Origin: Papillibacter cinnamivorans DSM 12816
GTDB taxonomy: Bacteria > Bacillota > Clostridia > Oscillospirales > Oscillospiraceae
NCBI RefSeq assembly: GCF_900176335.1
Contig: NZ_FWXW01000001.1
Coordinates: forward strand, 62,001-126,000
Direction of reading: 5' to 3'
DNA length: 64,000 nt
Shown here piece after piece: positions 18,230 through 26,781 of the stretch. A program made the translations under genes and the position numbers. Position 1 is the first letter of the stretch; each line of letters begins with the position of its first letter. The notes under the pieces were generated by a model. That model saw only the letters and a list, made by a program, of their open reading frames with translations. It searched no databases and was not told where the DNA came from.

Positions 18230-18480
18230 ACTCGTATATTGTTTTTTAGCAATGAGAAAGAAACGGTGTGATAAAACAATTTAAAATAGTATTATCGTAA
18301 GTTTCTTTTGTTTGTTTAGTTTTTTTTCTGTAATTTCTGTAGAAAATATTTTAGTTGTTTTTAATAATAATCCATATAATTGCAATTTATTTCATTAATA
18401 GCGCATGTTTTTGCGGCGAATATTATTATAATTTGTTCATTTCTTCAAAAATACAGAATCGGTCGAAAACACTCGAATAT
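18230..18480. other. AT-rich divergent intergenic block
   Basis: About 250 bases of strongly AT-rich sequence with many T/A runs between the flagellin promoter and the fliF promoter. A 66-codon open frame (18355-18555) has no ribosome site and low-complexity hydrophobic sequence, so I do not call it. The block may bind a nucleoid protein or motility regulator; no specific operator was recognised. Confidence 0.5.
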
Positions 18481-18483
18481 CAG

Positions 18484-18512
18484 TTGACAGAAGGCTTTCG
18501 GCGGCTTATACT
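18484..18512 (+). promoter_or_regulatory. Sigma-A promoter of the fliF operon
   Basis: TTGACA (18484-18489), a 17-nt spacer and TATACT (18507-18512): a near-perfect housekeeping promoter. The start point would be near 18519, some 45 nt before the riboswitch aptamer and about 380 nt before fliF. Confidence 0.85.
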
Positions 18513-18561
18513 GATACTACTGATAAGAAATATCTGTAAAATGAATAGGGAATAAAACCAA

Positions 18562-18657
18562 TCAAAACGATAATAGCAATTCTGCCGAAAGACAGAATAC
18601 GCAAAGCCAAGGGTCTAAATCCATTTTTGGACATGACAGCCGGTTGCCGACTTTTGA
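18562..18657 (+). promoter_or_regulatory. Class I cyclic di-GMP riboswitch (GEMM-I)
   Basis: The aptamer core shows all GEMM-I hallmarks: P1 TCAAAA/TTTTGA (18562-18567 with 18652-18657); a hairpin ATTCTG/CAGAAT capped by a GAAA tetraloop (18579-18598); the invariant ACGCAAAGCC stretch (18599-18608); a second arm holding the tetraloop receptor (CTAAA and CATGA); and the 3' block ATGACAGCCGGTTGCCGA (18633-18650). A terminator follows 70 nt later. GEMM-I switches sense c-di-GMP; one precedes the flgB flagellar operon in Clostridioides difficile, where it turns expression off. Confidence 0.93.
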
Positions 18658-18725
18658 AGTGCGGAGGAACATGATGCGGGAAACCGATCGTTCCTTTGTC
18701 ATCGGTTGAATGTTCAGAAACCGGT

Positions 18726-18756
18726 CCATTTAGACATCTAAATGGGTCTTTTTTTT
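18726..18756 (+). terminator. Terminator forming the riboswitch expression platform
   Basis: CCATTTAGA (18726-18734), 2 nt, TCTAAATGG (18737-18745), then a long T-run (18748-18756). It sits between the aptamer and fliF inside the leader, with no gene to terminate upstream, so it is best explained as a ligand-controlled attenuator. Bases 18728-18735 (ATTTAGAC) are an 8-nt complement of GTCTAAAT in the aptamer (18613-18620), a candidate antiterminator pairing. Confidence 0.88.
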
Positions 18757-18897
18757 AACCCTTTTTACAGCTTTTCCTCCTTTGTTCAGGTAAAACCTCT
18801 TATTATTGCGCAATATTGAAATCATTTTCGCCCGTTTTTTGAATATGGACTTTAAATTTGTTTTTTTATTCTGTCTGTGGAATAAGGAGGAATTGGG

Positions 18898-20487
18898 ATG
18901 AACCGTCTTTTGGAAACCGTCCGTCGGCAAATTTCGGATTTTCTTTCCAAAAAGGACAAAAAGCAAAAGTGGCTCCTTGGAATTCTGGCACTTGTCGTGC
19001 TGGGAGGCGTCGTCGTTGCTTTTGTCCTGCTCAATCGTGTTCAGTACGAGGTCCTTTACACCGGCCTGGAATCTGCCGAGGCCGGGAAGATCCTTTCTGT
19101 TTTATCGGAGAAGGGAGTAAAAGCGAAGGCTCAGGGCTCCGACACGATTCTCATAGCCAACTCTTCCGCGGATGAGGTCCGGATGGAGCTGGCTGCCGAA
19201 GGGTACCCGGAAAGCGGACTGAACTATGATCTTTTTTCCAACGCATCCTCCTTCGGCACCACGGACATGGAAAAGAAGACCTATCTTCAGTATCAGCTCC
19301 AGGAGAATCTTCGTTCCACCATTCTGAAGCTCAACGGCATCAAGGACTGCATCGTTATGATCAATATGCCGACGGATTCTCTGTACGTTCTGTCCTCCGA
19401 CGAGCAGAAGGCGAGTGCTTCCGTCCTGCTGGAAGTGTCGGGCGGCCAGAGCTTGTCCAACAGCCAGGTCAAAGCGATCGCAAACCTTGTGCTCAAAAGC
19501 GTCCCCGGTCTTACCCTGGACAATATCAGCATCATCGACTCCGGCATGCATCAGTATGACGTCACCGGGGAGGACTCCGATACCGTCTATACGACTTCAC
19601 AGTATGAGCTGACCCAGAAGGTGAAGGATACCCTTACCCAGCAGGTTATGTCCGTTCTGACGCCCGTCTTCGGCAAAGACAATGTCCTCGCCACTGTAAA
19701 CGTGTCTTTGGATTTTGATAAACAGACGGTTTCCTCCGTGGAATTTGCGCCTCCCGTGGAAGGGGAGGACGGCGGTCTCGCCGTGAGCATGGAGGAACTG
19801 TATCAGAAGACCCAGGGAGACGGGACGGCCACGGGAACAGCCGGAACCGACAGCAACGGGGTCGGCGTTCCGGAATATATGTACGAGTCCGCGGATGCCG
19901 GCGATTTTTCCACCATCTCCAGAACGGTCAACTACGAGCTGAATCAAACCCAGACCGAGATTGAAAAACAGCAGGGGAAAATCGACAATCTTTCCGTGGC
20001 TGTGCTCATCAACAGCGGCGCTTATTCCGAGGATTATTCGGAAAACATCAGAAATCTTGTGGCCATGGCCATCGGCGTGGAAGACAAATTCATATCCGTG
20101 GAAACCCTGCCCTTCCAGATTTCCGACGATGACAGCAGCGTAACGGATCTCTTCGAAAACCAGTCCTCTCTGGCAAATATGCTGAAAAACAAGGATCTTC
20201 TGAAAACGGCCATCATTTCCGCCACCATCATCGCCCTGTTTTTCCTCGTCCTGCGTTTTGCCCGATCCGTGGTTTCCTACCGCGTGGAGAAACCCGTTGC
20301 GGTCACGTCCGGCGGCGGAACCTTGAACGTACTGCTGGAGGACGACACCGGGGAAATCAAATCCCTTGCCGATATCGAGTCGGTTGAAAAAACGCCCGGA
20401 GCGGAAAAGATCCGAAAATACATCGATAAAAATCCCGAGGCGGTGGCGCAGCTTCTTCGCAACTGGCTCACCGCCGAGGCAAGGTGA
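18898..20487 (+). CDS. fliF: Flagellar MS-ring protein FliF
   Basis: 529 aa. FliF oligomerises in the membrane as the base of the flagellum. Transmembrane helices lie near residues 25-46 and 437-456, separated by the large outer region with the ring-building motif (VQYEVLYTGLESAEAGKI...NYDLFSN). The cytoplasmic tail (KIRKYIDKNPEAVAQLLRNWL) is the FliG-binding segment. It is the first gene after the riboswitch; the usual flgB-flgC-fliE group that precedes fliF in other Firmicutes is absent. The start has a strong AAGGAGGAATTGGG site. Confidence 0.97.
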   Translation: MNRLLETVRRQISDFLSKKDKKQKWLLGILALVVLGGVVVAFVLLNRVQYEVLYTGLESAEAGKILSVLSEKGVKAKAQGSDTILIANSSADEVRMELAAEGYPESGLNYDLFSNASSFGTTDMEKKTYLQYQLQENLRSTILKLNGIKDCIVMINMPTDSLYVLSSDEQKASASVLLEVSGGQSLSNSQVKAIANLVLKSVPGLTLDNISIIDSGMHQYDVTGEDSDTVYTTSQYELTQKVKDTLTQQVMSVLTPVFGKDNVLATVNVSLDFDKQTVSSVEFAPPVEGEDGGLAVSMEELYQKTQGDGTATGTAGTDSNGVGVPEYMYESADAGDFSTISRTVNYELNQTQTEIEKQQGKIDNLSVAVLINSGAYSEDYSENIRNLVAMAIGVEDKFISVETLPFQISDDDSSVTDLFENQSSLANMLKNKDLLKTAIISATIIALFFLVLRFARSVVSYRVEKPVAVTSGGGTLNVLLEDDTGEIKSLADIESVEKTPGAEKIRKYIDKNPEAVAQLLRNWLTAEAR

Positions 20488-20492
20488 CGGCT

Positions 20493-21497
20493 ATGGACGG
20501 AAATTTGACTGCCAGGGAAAAAGCCGCGATCCTTCTCATCTGCCTGGGAGAGAATTATGCGGCTCAGGTCTACAAATTTTTGAGCGAAGACGAAATCGAA
20601 CAGCTGACCCTCGCCCTTTCCGGCGTCCACCGCGTCACCTCCAAGCAGAAGGAGGTGGTCGTGCAGGAGTTTTATGAGATTTGTCTGGCTCAGGAGTTTA
20701 TATCCGAGGGCGGGATCGGCTATGCCCGCAGTATCCTGGAAAAAGCCTACGGGTCCAACCGTGCGGAAGAACTCATCGGCCGTCTTTCCTCATCCTTGCA
20801 GGTTCGTCCCTTCGAGTTCATCCGGAAAGCCGACTCCATGCATATCCTGAATCTTGTTTATAATGAAAATCCCCAGATTATCGCTCTTCTGCTCTCCTAC
20901 ATAGAGCCGAAGCAGGCCTCCGAGGTTATCTCGAATCTTCCCCAGGACGTGCAGGTGGAAGTGATCTACCGGATCGCCAACATGGGAAGCGTCCAGCCCG
21001 AGTATATCCAGGAGGCGGAGCGGATTCTGGAACGGCGGCTTGCCTCTTTGGGAACCACGGATAAAACCGTCGCCGGCGGCATCAATTCCGTGGTACAGAT
21101 TATCAATTCCATCGACCGGGGAACGGAAAAATTCATTATGGAAAGCCTGGATGCCCGGGACGGAGAGCTGGCCGAGGAAATCCGCAAATGCCTGTTCGTC
21201 TTCGAGGATATCGCCAAGCTTTCCAACCAGGCCATTCAGAGGGTACTGAAGGAGATCGAGAACTCCGACCTCACCGTCGCTCTGAAGGGAGCCACCGAGG
21301 AAGTCAAGAAGGCGATATTCTCCAACGTCAGCAAACGGCTGCAGGAAATGATTGCGGACGATCTGGAGGTGATGGGCCCCGTGAGGGTGCGGGACGTGGA
21401 AGCCGCCCAGCAGAAGATTGTAAATGTAATCCGGCAGCTTGAGGATTCGGGAGAGATTATCGTTTCCCGCGGCGAGGGGGATGACCTGATTGTTTAG
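20493..21497 (+). CDS. fliG: Flagellar motor switch protein FliG
   Basis: 334-residue rotor protein that contacts MotA and sets torque direction. The N-terminal domain (LTAREKAAILLICLGE) binds FliF; the middle ARM domain carries ENPQ in place of the usual EHPQ (near residue 127); the C-terminal charged torque helix lies near 270-300. ATG at 20493 is preferred over GTG at 20484 because AAGGTGA (20481-20487) is 5 nt upstream of it. The Shine-Dalgarno overlaps the fliF stop, so the pair is probably coupled. Confidence 0.95.
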   Translation: MDGNLTAREKAAILLICLGENYAAQVYKFLSEDEIEQLTLALSGVHRVTSKQKEVVVQEFYEICLAQEFISEGGIGYARSILEKAYGSNRAEELIGRLSSSLQVRPFEFIRKADSMHILNLVYNENPQIIALLLSYIEPKQASEVISNLPQDVQVEVIYRIANMGSVQPEYIQEAERILERRLASLGTTDKTVAGGINSVVQIINSIDRGTEKFIMESLDARDGELAEEIRKCLFVFEDIAKLSNQAIQRVLKEIENSDLTVALKGATEEVKKAIFSNVSKRLQEMIADDLEVMGPVRVRDVEAAQQKIVNVIRQLEDSGEIIVSRGEGDDLIV

Positions 21498-22266
21498 GAT
21501 CGACCGGAATATGGTCTATTTTGAGCGGAAAGAGTCCGTTTACACAAACCTCGTGCAGGCGCCCCGCCCGGAGCCTCAGGCAGGTGAAAAGCGGCAGGAC
21601 GAGATTGCCCTCCAGAAGAGCAGGGAAGCCCTGAAAAAAGCGCAGACAGAGCTGCAGCAGATGGAATTCGAAGCCATGGAAAAGGCGTCCGGGATCGTCT
21701 CCCGCGCTGAGAAGCAGGCGGATGGTATTCTGGAAAAGGCCAGGGACGATGCCCGCGGGGTCCTGGATAACGCCAGGGAAACGGGGTACGCCGAGGGGCT
21801 TCGGAAGGCGGACGAAAAAATCGAGGTAAGCTGCCGAAAGAAAACGGACAGCCTTCAGTTCCTGATTACAAAGATAGAGCAGGCGCGCGCCTCCGAACTG
21901 GATGGGCTGGAAGGCGAAATCCTGTCTCTTGTGATGGAGACGGCAAAAAAAGTCATTAACATACAGCTGGAAAAAGACGATAAGTTGTTTGAGGGACTGA
22001 TCAAAAATGCCCTGGCCCAGATGAAGCGGGAAGGGAAAATCGTTATCCGGGTAAGCCAGGAGGATTATAAGCGGTATTTTCCCGCGGGGAGCGCGGAATT
22101 TGCCGTTGGAAGCGATCGGATTGTGACCGCGGTGGCCGAAGAACCCCTCTTTCGTCCGGGCGACTGCGTAATCGAGTCCGAAGGGGGCTCGGTGGACGCC
22201 GGGATTTCCTCTCAGCTCAAGTACATCGAGCTTGCCTTCCGCAGCGAAAAAGGCGGTGAACGATGA
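21490..22266 (+). CDS. fliH: Flagellar export regulator FliH
   Basis: 258-residue stator-like partner of the FliI ATPase. A long coiled coil with Lys/Glu/Gln repeats (about 30-110) is followed by the FliH/YscL C-terminal domain (VMETAKKVINIQLEKDD, DRIVTAVAEEPLFRPGDCVIES). The frame starts at TTG 21490, overlapping the fliG stop by 8 nt; ATG at 21511 is a possible alternative, but its upstream sequence is a poorer ribosome site. The stop overlaps the fliI start by 4 nt. Sequence conservation in this family is low; context makes the call secure. Confidence 0.88.
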   Translation: MFRIDRNMVYFERKESVYTNLVQAPRPEPQAGEKRQDEIALQKSREALKKAQTELQQMEFEAMEKASGIVSRAEKQADGILEKARDDARGVLDNARETGYAEGLRKADEKIEVSCRKKTDSLQFLITKIEQARASELDGLEGEILSLVMETAKKVINIQLEKDDKLFEGLIKNALAQMKREGKIVIRVSQEDYKRYFPAGSAEFAVGSDRIVTAVAEEPLFRPGDCVIESEGGSVDAGISSQLKYIELAFRSEKGGER

Positions 22267-23576
22267 GCGAGATATCTCTGGAAAAGTACCGGAACGTCCT
22301 TCGCAGCCTGGATCCCCTGGAATACGGCGGTAAAGTCGCCAAAATCGTTGGGCTCACCGTGGAATCCAACGGGCCCACGGTAAAAATCGGCGATATCTGC
22401 CGCGTATATTCCCACAGGGGCGACACATTTACCGACGCCGAAGTGGTTGGCTTCAAGGACAGGCGGGTTCTCCTCATGTCCTTCGGCAAGCTGGACGGCA
22501 TAGGTCTGGGAAGCCGCGTGATCTCCACCAACCGGCCCTTCGAGGTCCCGGTGGGAGAGCAGTATATCGGCAGGGTACTGGACGCCCTGGGCCGTCCCAT
22601 AGATGAGAAAGGCCCCGTGTGTCCCTCCCGGTATTATTCCGTGGAGCGTGAACCGCCGAAGCCCCTTTCCAGAAGCCGGATTCACGAGGTTCTTCCCCTT
22701 GGGGTCAAGGCAATCGACGGTCTGTTAACCGTCGGCAGGGGGCAGCGCCTGGGCATCTTCGCCGGAAGCGGCGTGGGAAAGAGCACCCTTCTGGGTATGA
22801 TCGCCCGCAATACCGTGGCCGATATCAACGTGATCACGCTGGTGGGGGAGCGCGGCAGGGAAGTAAAGGATTTTATTGAGAAAGACTTGGGGGAAGCGGG
22901 CCTCAAACGGTCCATCCTGGTGGTGGCCACCTCCGATCAGCCTGCCATGCTGCGCCTCAAGTCCGCCATGGTGGGTACGGCCATCGCCGAATATTTCAGG
23001 GACTGCGGTTATAACGTTCTTTTGCTGATGGATTCCCTGACCCGTTTTGCCATGGCCCAGCGGGAAATCGGCATGGCGGTGGGCGAACCGCCTATCTCCA
23101 GGGGATTTCCCCCCTCCGTTTACTCCCTTCTCCCTAAACTTTTAGAGCGCAGCGGCACCTCCGACAAGGGGTCTATCACCGGGCTCTACACCGTCCTGGT
23201 GGAGGGCGACGACATGAACGAACCCATAGCGGACACCGTCCGCGGCATCCTGGACGGGCACATCGTTCTTTCCCGGTCCCTGGCCTCGGCAAACCATTAT
23301 CCCGCCATCGACATTCTCTCCAGCGTCAGCCGCGTGATGCGGGACATCGTTTCCCCCGAGCACTATAAAAACGCAGGTTTTCTGAAAAATAACCTGGCGG
23401 TTTACAAAGACGCCAAAGATTTGATTCATATCGGAGCGTACAAAAAGGGCTCCGATCCCGAAATAGACAAAGCCGTCACCCTGAACGGACCCATCAACCG
23501 GTTTCTGCAGCAGTCGGTGGAGGAGGAGTGCACATTCGATGGCATTCTGGAAGGTTTGTCGGAGCTCGTGAGATAA
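22263..23576 (+). CDS. fliI: Flagellar export ATPase FliI
   Basis: 437-residue F1-beta-like ATPase that energises type III export. The Walker A motif is GSGVGKST near residue 168; Walker B is LLLMDSLTRFAMAQRE near 252. The N-terminal beta barrel and the C-terminal helical domain (LKNNLAVYKDAKDLIHIGAYKKG) are complete, at normal family length. ATG overlaps the fliH stop (ATGA), and fliJ follows after 6 nt. Confidence 0.97.
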   Translation: MSEISLEKYRNVLRSLDPLEYGGKVAKIVGLTVESNGPTVKIGDICRVYSHRGDTFTDAEVVGFKDRRVLLMSFGKLDGIGLGSRVISTNRPFEVPVGEQYIGRVLDALGRPIDEKGPVCPSRYYSVEREPPKPLSRSRIHEVLPLGVKAIDGLLTVGRGQRLGIFAGSGVGKSTLLGMIARNTVADINVITLVGERGREVKDFIEKDLGEAGLKRSILVVATSDQPAMLRLKSAMVGTAIAEYFRDCGYNVLLLMDSLTRFAMAQREIGMAVGEPPISRGFPPSVYSLLPKLLERSGTSDKGSITGLYTVLVEGDDMNEPIADTVRGILDGHIVLSRSLASANHYPAIDILSSVSRVMRDIVSPEHYKNAGFLKNNLAVYKDAKDLIHIGAYKKGSDPEIDKAVTLNGPINRFLQQSVEEECTFDGILEGLSELVR

Positions 23577-23582
23577 CGGGCG

Positions 23583-24050
23583 ATGAAGAAATTTCGTTTT
23601 ACGCTGCAGGCGGTGTATCAGTTCAAGAAGACCCAGGAAAAGCAGAAGAAGGCGGAGCTGTCCGGGCTTTCAGCGGAAATAAGCCGGCTTACCAAAGAGA
23701 AAACCGGCTTCGAGCGGAAATTGGAAGAGGACAGCGAAGAATACCGCCGGACCGTTTCCGCAGGGATGCCCGCCTCCCAGATGGCCTGGTACGGAAATTT
23801 CGCACAGTATATCCAGGACATGCTCCGCAAAGTAAATGCGGTTCTCGCCGAGGCACAACGGAAAAGGGAGCTTCTTCAGTCGGAGCTCGTCGCCGTATTG
23901 AAGGAGATGGAGACGCTGGAAAAGCTTCGGGAAGAGCAGTACCGCGCTTTTCTGGAGGAAGCCGCGAAGGAAGAGGAAAAGGAACTGGGAGATCTGATGT
24001 CCTACCGGAAAACGGCCGAAGCGGCCAACGCATCCGGGCAGGACGCTTAA
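23583..24050 (+). CDS. fliJ: Flagellar export chaperone FliJ
   Basis: 155-residue coiled-coil protein rich in Lys, Glu and Gln, beginning MKKFRFTLQAVYQFKKTQEKQ. This pattern and the position after fliI identify FliJ, the gamma-subunit-like stalk of the export ATPase that also recycles chaperones. No membrane segment. It starts 6 nt after fliI and is followed 19 nt later by the ylxF-like gene. Confidence 0.9.
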   Translation: MKKFRFTLQAVYQFKKTQEKQKKAELSGLSAEISRLTKEKTGFERKLEEDSEEYRRTVSAGMPASQMAWYGNFAQYIQDMLRKVNAVLAEAQRKRELLQSELVAVLKEMETLEKLREEQYRAFLEEAAKEEEKELGDLMSYRKTAEAANASGQDA

Positions 24051-24069
24051 GAGGATATGGAGAAAATTG

Positions 24070-24711
24070 ATGACTGAAAAAAAAGAGGGCATCACCGCAA
24101 AACCGGCGGAGCCGGAAGATAAAAAAGCGGGAAAAAAGGCCCAGGCAAAACGGGAACCCAAGAAAAAGGGGCCCCCAAAGAAGGCAAATCCGAAAGCCGT
24201 CCTGACGGTTGTCGTCGTCCTTCTGGTCCTTGCCCTGGTGGCAGGCTCCGTTTTGATGTTGACAAAAAACCTGCTCGGCGGCAGGGACAAGCTTCTCTCT
24301 GCCCTCTCCTCCATGGATCCCGCCTATCAGTCCGCCGAAACTCTGCAGGAGGAGCTGGATCAGCGGGAGCAGGAACTTTCCGCGAAAGAGGAAAAGCTCG
24401 TCTCGAAAGAGGAATCTCTCGCTAAGCAGGAGCAGGAGCTCCAGGCTTCCCAGGAGGAAACAAGCCGGGACGGCTCCCTGGAGTCTTATCTTGCCGACCT
24501 GTCGGAAGAACAGATCACCCAGATCAAGCAGGTTGGCTCCATCTACTCCGGTATGGACGCCGCCCAGGCGGCCTCTGCTCTTTCGCAGCTGGGCTCCGTC
24601 CGGGACATGGCCTCTGTCCTGTATTACATGAAATCCGCGCAGGCCGCCGAGGTGCTAAACTGCCTGGACGCGCAGCTGGCAGCCCAGATTACCGAAAACA
24701 TGCTCGGATGA
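24070..24711 (+). CDS. ylxF: YlxF/MotE-like protein with MgtE-N-type domain
   Basis: 213 aa: a Lys/Ala/Pro-rich cytoplasmic head (1-35), one membrane helix (AVLTVVVVLLVLALVAGSVLML, about 40-62), a Glu/Gln coiled coil (about 85-125) and a C-terminal helical domain resembling the MgtE N-terminal/MotE domain (GMDAAQAASALSQLGSVRDMASVLYYMKSAQAAEVL). YlxF occupies this place between fliJ and fliK in Bacillus; MotE relatives chaperone MotB or stabilise stators. ATG at 24070 follows GGAG at a good distance; TTG at 24067 is less likely. Confidence 0.82.
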   Translation: MTEKKEGITAKPAEPEDKKAGKKAQAKREPKKKGPPKKANPKAVLTVVVVLLVLALVAGSVLMLTKNLLGGRDKLLSALSSMDPAYQSAETLQEELDQREQELSAKEEKLVSKEESLAKQEQELQASQEETSRDGSLESYLADLSEEQITQIKQVGSIYSGMDAAQAASALSQLGSVRDMASVLYYMKSAQAAEVLNCLDAQLAAQITENMLG

Positions 24712-24745
24712 GCTTGTTGATAAACAATGGAAAGGAGGTGATAGT

Positions 24746-26101
24746 ATGACGTCAGCATCATCCATTCAGTCGGCCGTTGCAATCCTTCCCGAAGCTTCCC
24801 CGCAAAAATCCTCCGGCGCCAGTGATGACGACGGGTTTTCCCTGTTTTTATCCTCCGGCACGGATTCGGATACGAAAAGCGCCTCCGCCTCGGAAGCGGA
24901 CGATGTCTCCCCGGATTCGGAAGAAAAAAAGCGCCTGGAGGAAAGTGTCTCCTTTTTTCTGGGCCTGGCCCCCTTCTGCATAAAAACTCCTCAGGGTTCT
25001 CCTGCCGTTTCCGGCGGGGAGACGGGCGAGACTTCGGAAGGGATTGCTGACATTCTCGAGGGAAACGATTTTTCATGCGATACGGATATCGCGTCTTTGG
25101 TGCCCGGAACCGTGATCCCGCCGCAGGCGGAGGGCAATGGAACCATGGAAACCGGTGTGGCACGGATGCCGCAAATGACGGAATGTTTGCAGAGTACAGA
25201 CGAAACTGCGACAAATACGCAACTGCAAAGCAGCCTTTCGTGCCCCTTGGAGAATATCAGCAATACGGAATCCGCAGCGGAGACATCTGCGCGGCAGGCG
25301 GACGCGGTTTCAGCCGGCAGTGTGAATGCCGCGGCTGTCCGGAGTTCCGGATCCGAATCGGAACTTTCGGAAGGCTCGGAGCCCTTGTCTTCCGCTTCTC
25401 TGCAGACCGCAAAAAGCGAAGAAACCACCGGCCCGGCGGGCGGAGCCTCGGAGACAGTTTCCGAATCTGTATTGAAAAACTCCGCCGCTTCCGGGGAATC
25501 TTCCAATCTTTCTTCCGGGCACGGAGAAAAGGAAAGCGTTCAGGAAATAAAAAGGTCCGCCGTCAAAGAGCTTTCCGGGGAACCGTCTGCCGCAGGCAGT
25601 TCGTATACCGCGGCCCAGACTGTGCACTCGTCGGATTCTTCTGTCGGGGAGGCGGCCGTTTCCAATGCTCTGGAGCGTTTTTCAGATATGATCTCCTCCT
25701 TCGGGCAGCAGGCCGACGGCCGGTTTGAAATCCAGCTGGAACCGGAATACCTGGGCAAGCTCTCCATTTCTCTTACCTCGGAGCAAGACGGGATTCACGC
25801 GCAGATTCGAACCAAGGATTCCGCCGTTCAGAGTCTTTTGTCCAGCGAAGTGGCAAAACTGGTGAGCAAGCTGGACGACAGCGGGATACGCCTCAAGAGC
25901 GTGGACGTCGTCTGCTCGGACATGATAGGGCAGCAGCCGGACGGCGGGATGTCGGGCGGTTTTTCCGGCCGGGAGAGTACGGCCCAAAGCTATAAAGGCA
26001 GCGGAGGCATTTCCACCGCTTACGATTTTCCCGGCTTTGAAAGCCCGGAAGCCTGGGCGGAAACGGAAATAACAGGCTGCACGGTGATCTTCCACGCGTA
26101 G
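24746..26101 (+). CDS. fliK: Flagellar hook-length control protein FliK
   Basis: 451-residue secreted ruler. The N-terminal ~300 residues are disordered and rich in Ser, Ala and Glu, as usual for the ruler part. The compact C-terminal Flg_hook domain (RFEIQLEPEYLGKLSISLT...SLLSSEVAKLVSKLDDSGIRLKSVDV) interacts with FlhB to switch substrates. The ATG is preceded by an ideal AAAGGAGGTGA. It lies between ylxF and flgD as in Bacillus. Confidence 0.9.
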   Translation: MTSASSIQSAVAILPEASPQKSSGASDDDGFSLFLSSGTDSDTKSASASEADDVSPDSEEKKRLEESVSFFLGLAPFCIKTPQGSPAVSGGETGETSEGIADILEGNDFSCDTDIASLVPGTVIPPQAEGNGTMETGVARMPQMTECLQSTDETATNTQLQSSLSCPLENISNTESAAETSARQADAVSAGSVNAAAVRSSGSESELSEGSEPLSSASLQTAKSEETTGPAGGASETVSESVLKNSAASGESSNLSSGHGEKESVQEIKRSAVKELSGEPSAAGSSYTAAQTVHSSDSSVGEAAVSNALERFSDMISSFGQQADGRFEIQLEPEYLGKLSISLTSEQDGIHAQIRTKDSAVQSLLSSEVAKLVSKLDDSGIRLKSVDVVCSDMIGQQPDGGMSGGFSGRESTAQSYKGSGGISTAYDFPGFESPEAWAETEITGCTVIFHA

Positions 26102-26137
26102 GTATGCGTGAGCATGCGATCAATAGGAGGCAATGAA

Positions 26138-26755
26138 ATGGCAATATCCGCCGTATCCAACGGAATCGAACTGAATACCAAAGCGGCTTCTGGTTCGGAT
26201 TCCTCCAATCTCGCGGTAGACAGCGAAACCTTTCTCACTCTTCTGGCGGCGCAGCTGCAGTACCAGGACCCTCTCAATCCCCAGACGGACACTGAGTTTG
26301 TCACCCAGCTGGCACAGATGTCCTCCCTGGAGCAGATGCAGTCTCTCAACTCGGGCGTATCCGCCATCAGCGCCTATGCCCTTGTGGGAAAATATGCCTG
26401 CGCCCAGGTCATCGATTCCGCAACGGGAGAAACCGGCTATTGCTGCGGCGCCGTAGACAGTGTCGTGAGCAGCGGCGGTTCTTATTACGCCGTGATAGGC
26501 GACACTACCGTCGGCGTGGACAGCATCCTGCAGGTTTTTGACACCGGCGCCGTGGAAACCGGTTCTTCTCTGGTAAACGCGGGCTTTCTGATCGGGAAGA
26601 CCGTCACGGGCTCCGTTCAGGACGAAACCGGGACCGCACGGTCGGTGACGGGCACGGTCACGGGGGTTTCCATGAAAGACGGAGCCGTCTGTGTCGCGGT
26701 GGACGGCACTCAGATTTTACTCGATTCCATTACGGAGATTTCCGAATCTCTCTGA
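26138..26755 (+). CDS. flgD: Hook cap protein FlgD
   Basis: 205 aa. FlgD caps the growing hook. The N-terminal part has the conserved FLTLLAAQLQYQDPLNPQTDTEFVTQLAQMSSLEQM motif (split here only for description: residues about 28-64), followed by the FlgD Tudor-like/Ig-like domain. Start: the frame is open from 26108, but ATG at 26138 follows ATAGGAGGCAATGAA and gives the standard N-terminus. Flanked by fliK and flgE. Confidence 0.93.
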   Translation: MAISAVSNGIELNTKAASGSDSSNLAVDSETFLTLLAAQLQYQDPLNPQTDTEFVTQLAQMSSLEQMQSLNSGVSAISAYALVGKYACAQVIDSATGETGYCCGAVDSVVSSGGSYYAVIGDTTVGVDSILQVFDTGAVETGSSLVNAGFLIGKTVTGSVQDETGTARSVTGTVTGVSMKDGAVCVAVDGTQILLDSITEISESL

Positions 26756-26781
26756 AATGATGAAATGGGAGGATATGCACT

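Noticed and set aside
18355-18555. 66-codon hydrophobic + strand frame
   Set aside because: Lies in AT-rich DNA, has no ribosome site and spans the fliF promoter.
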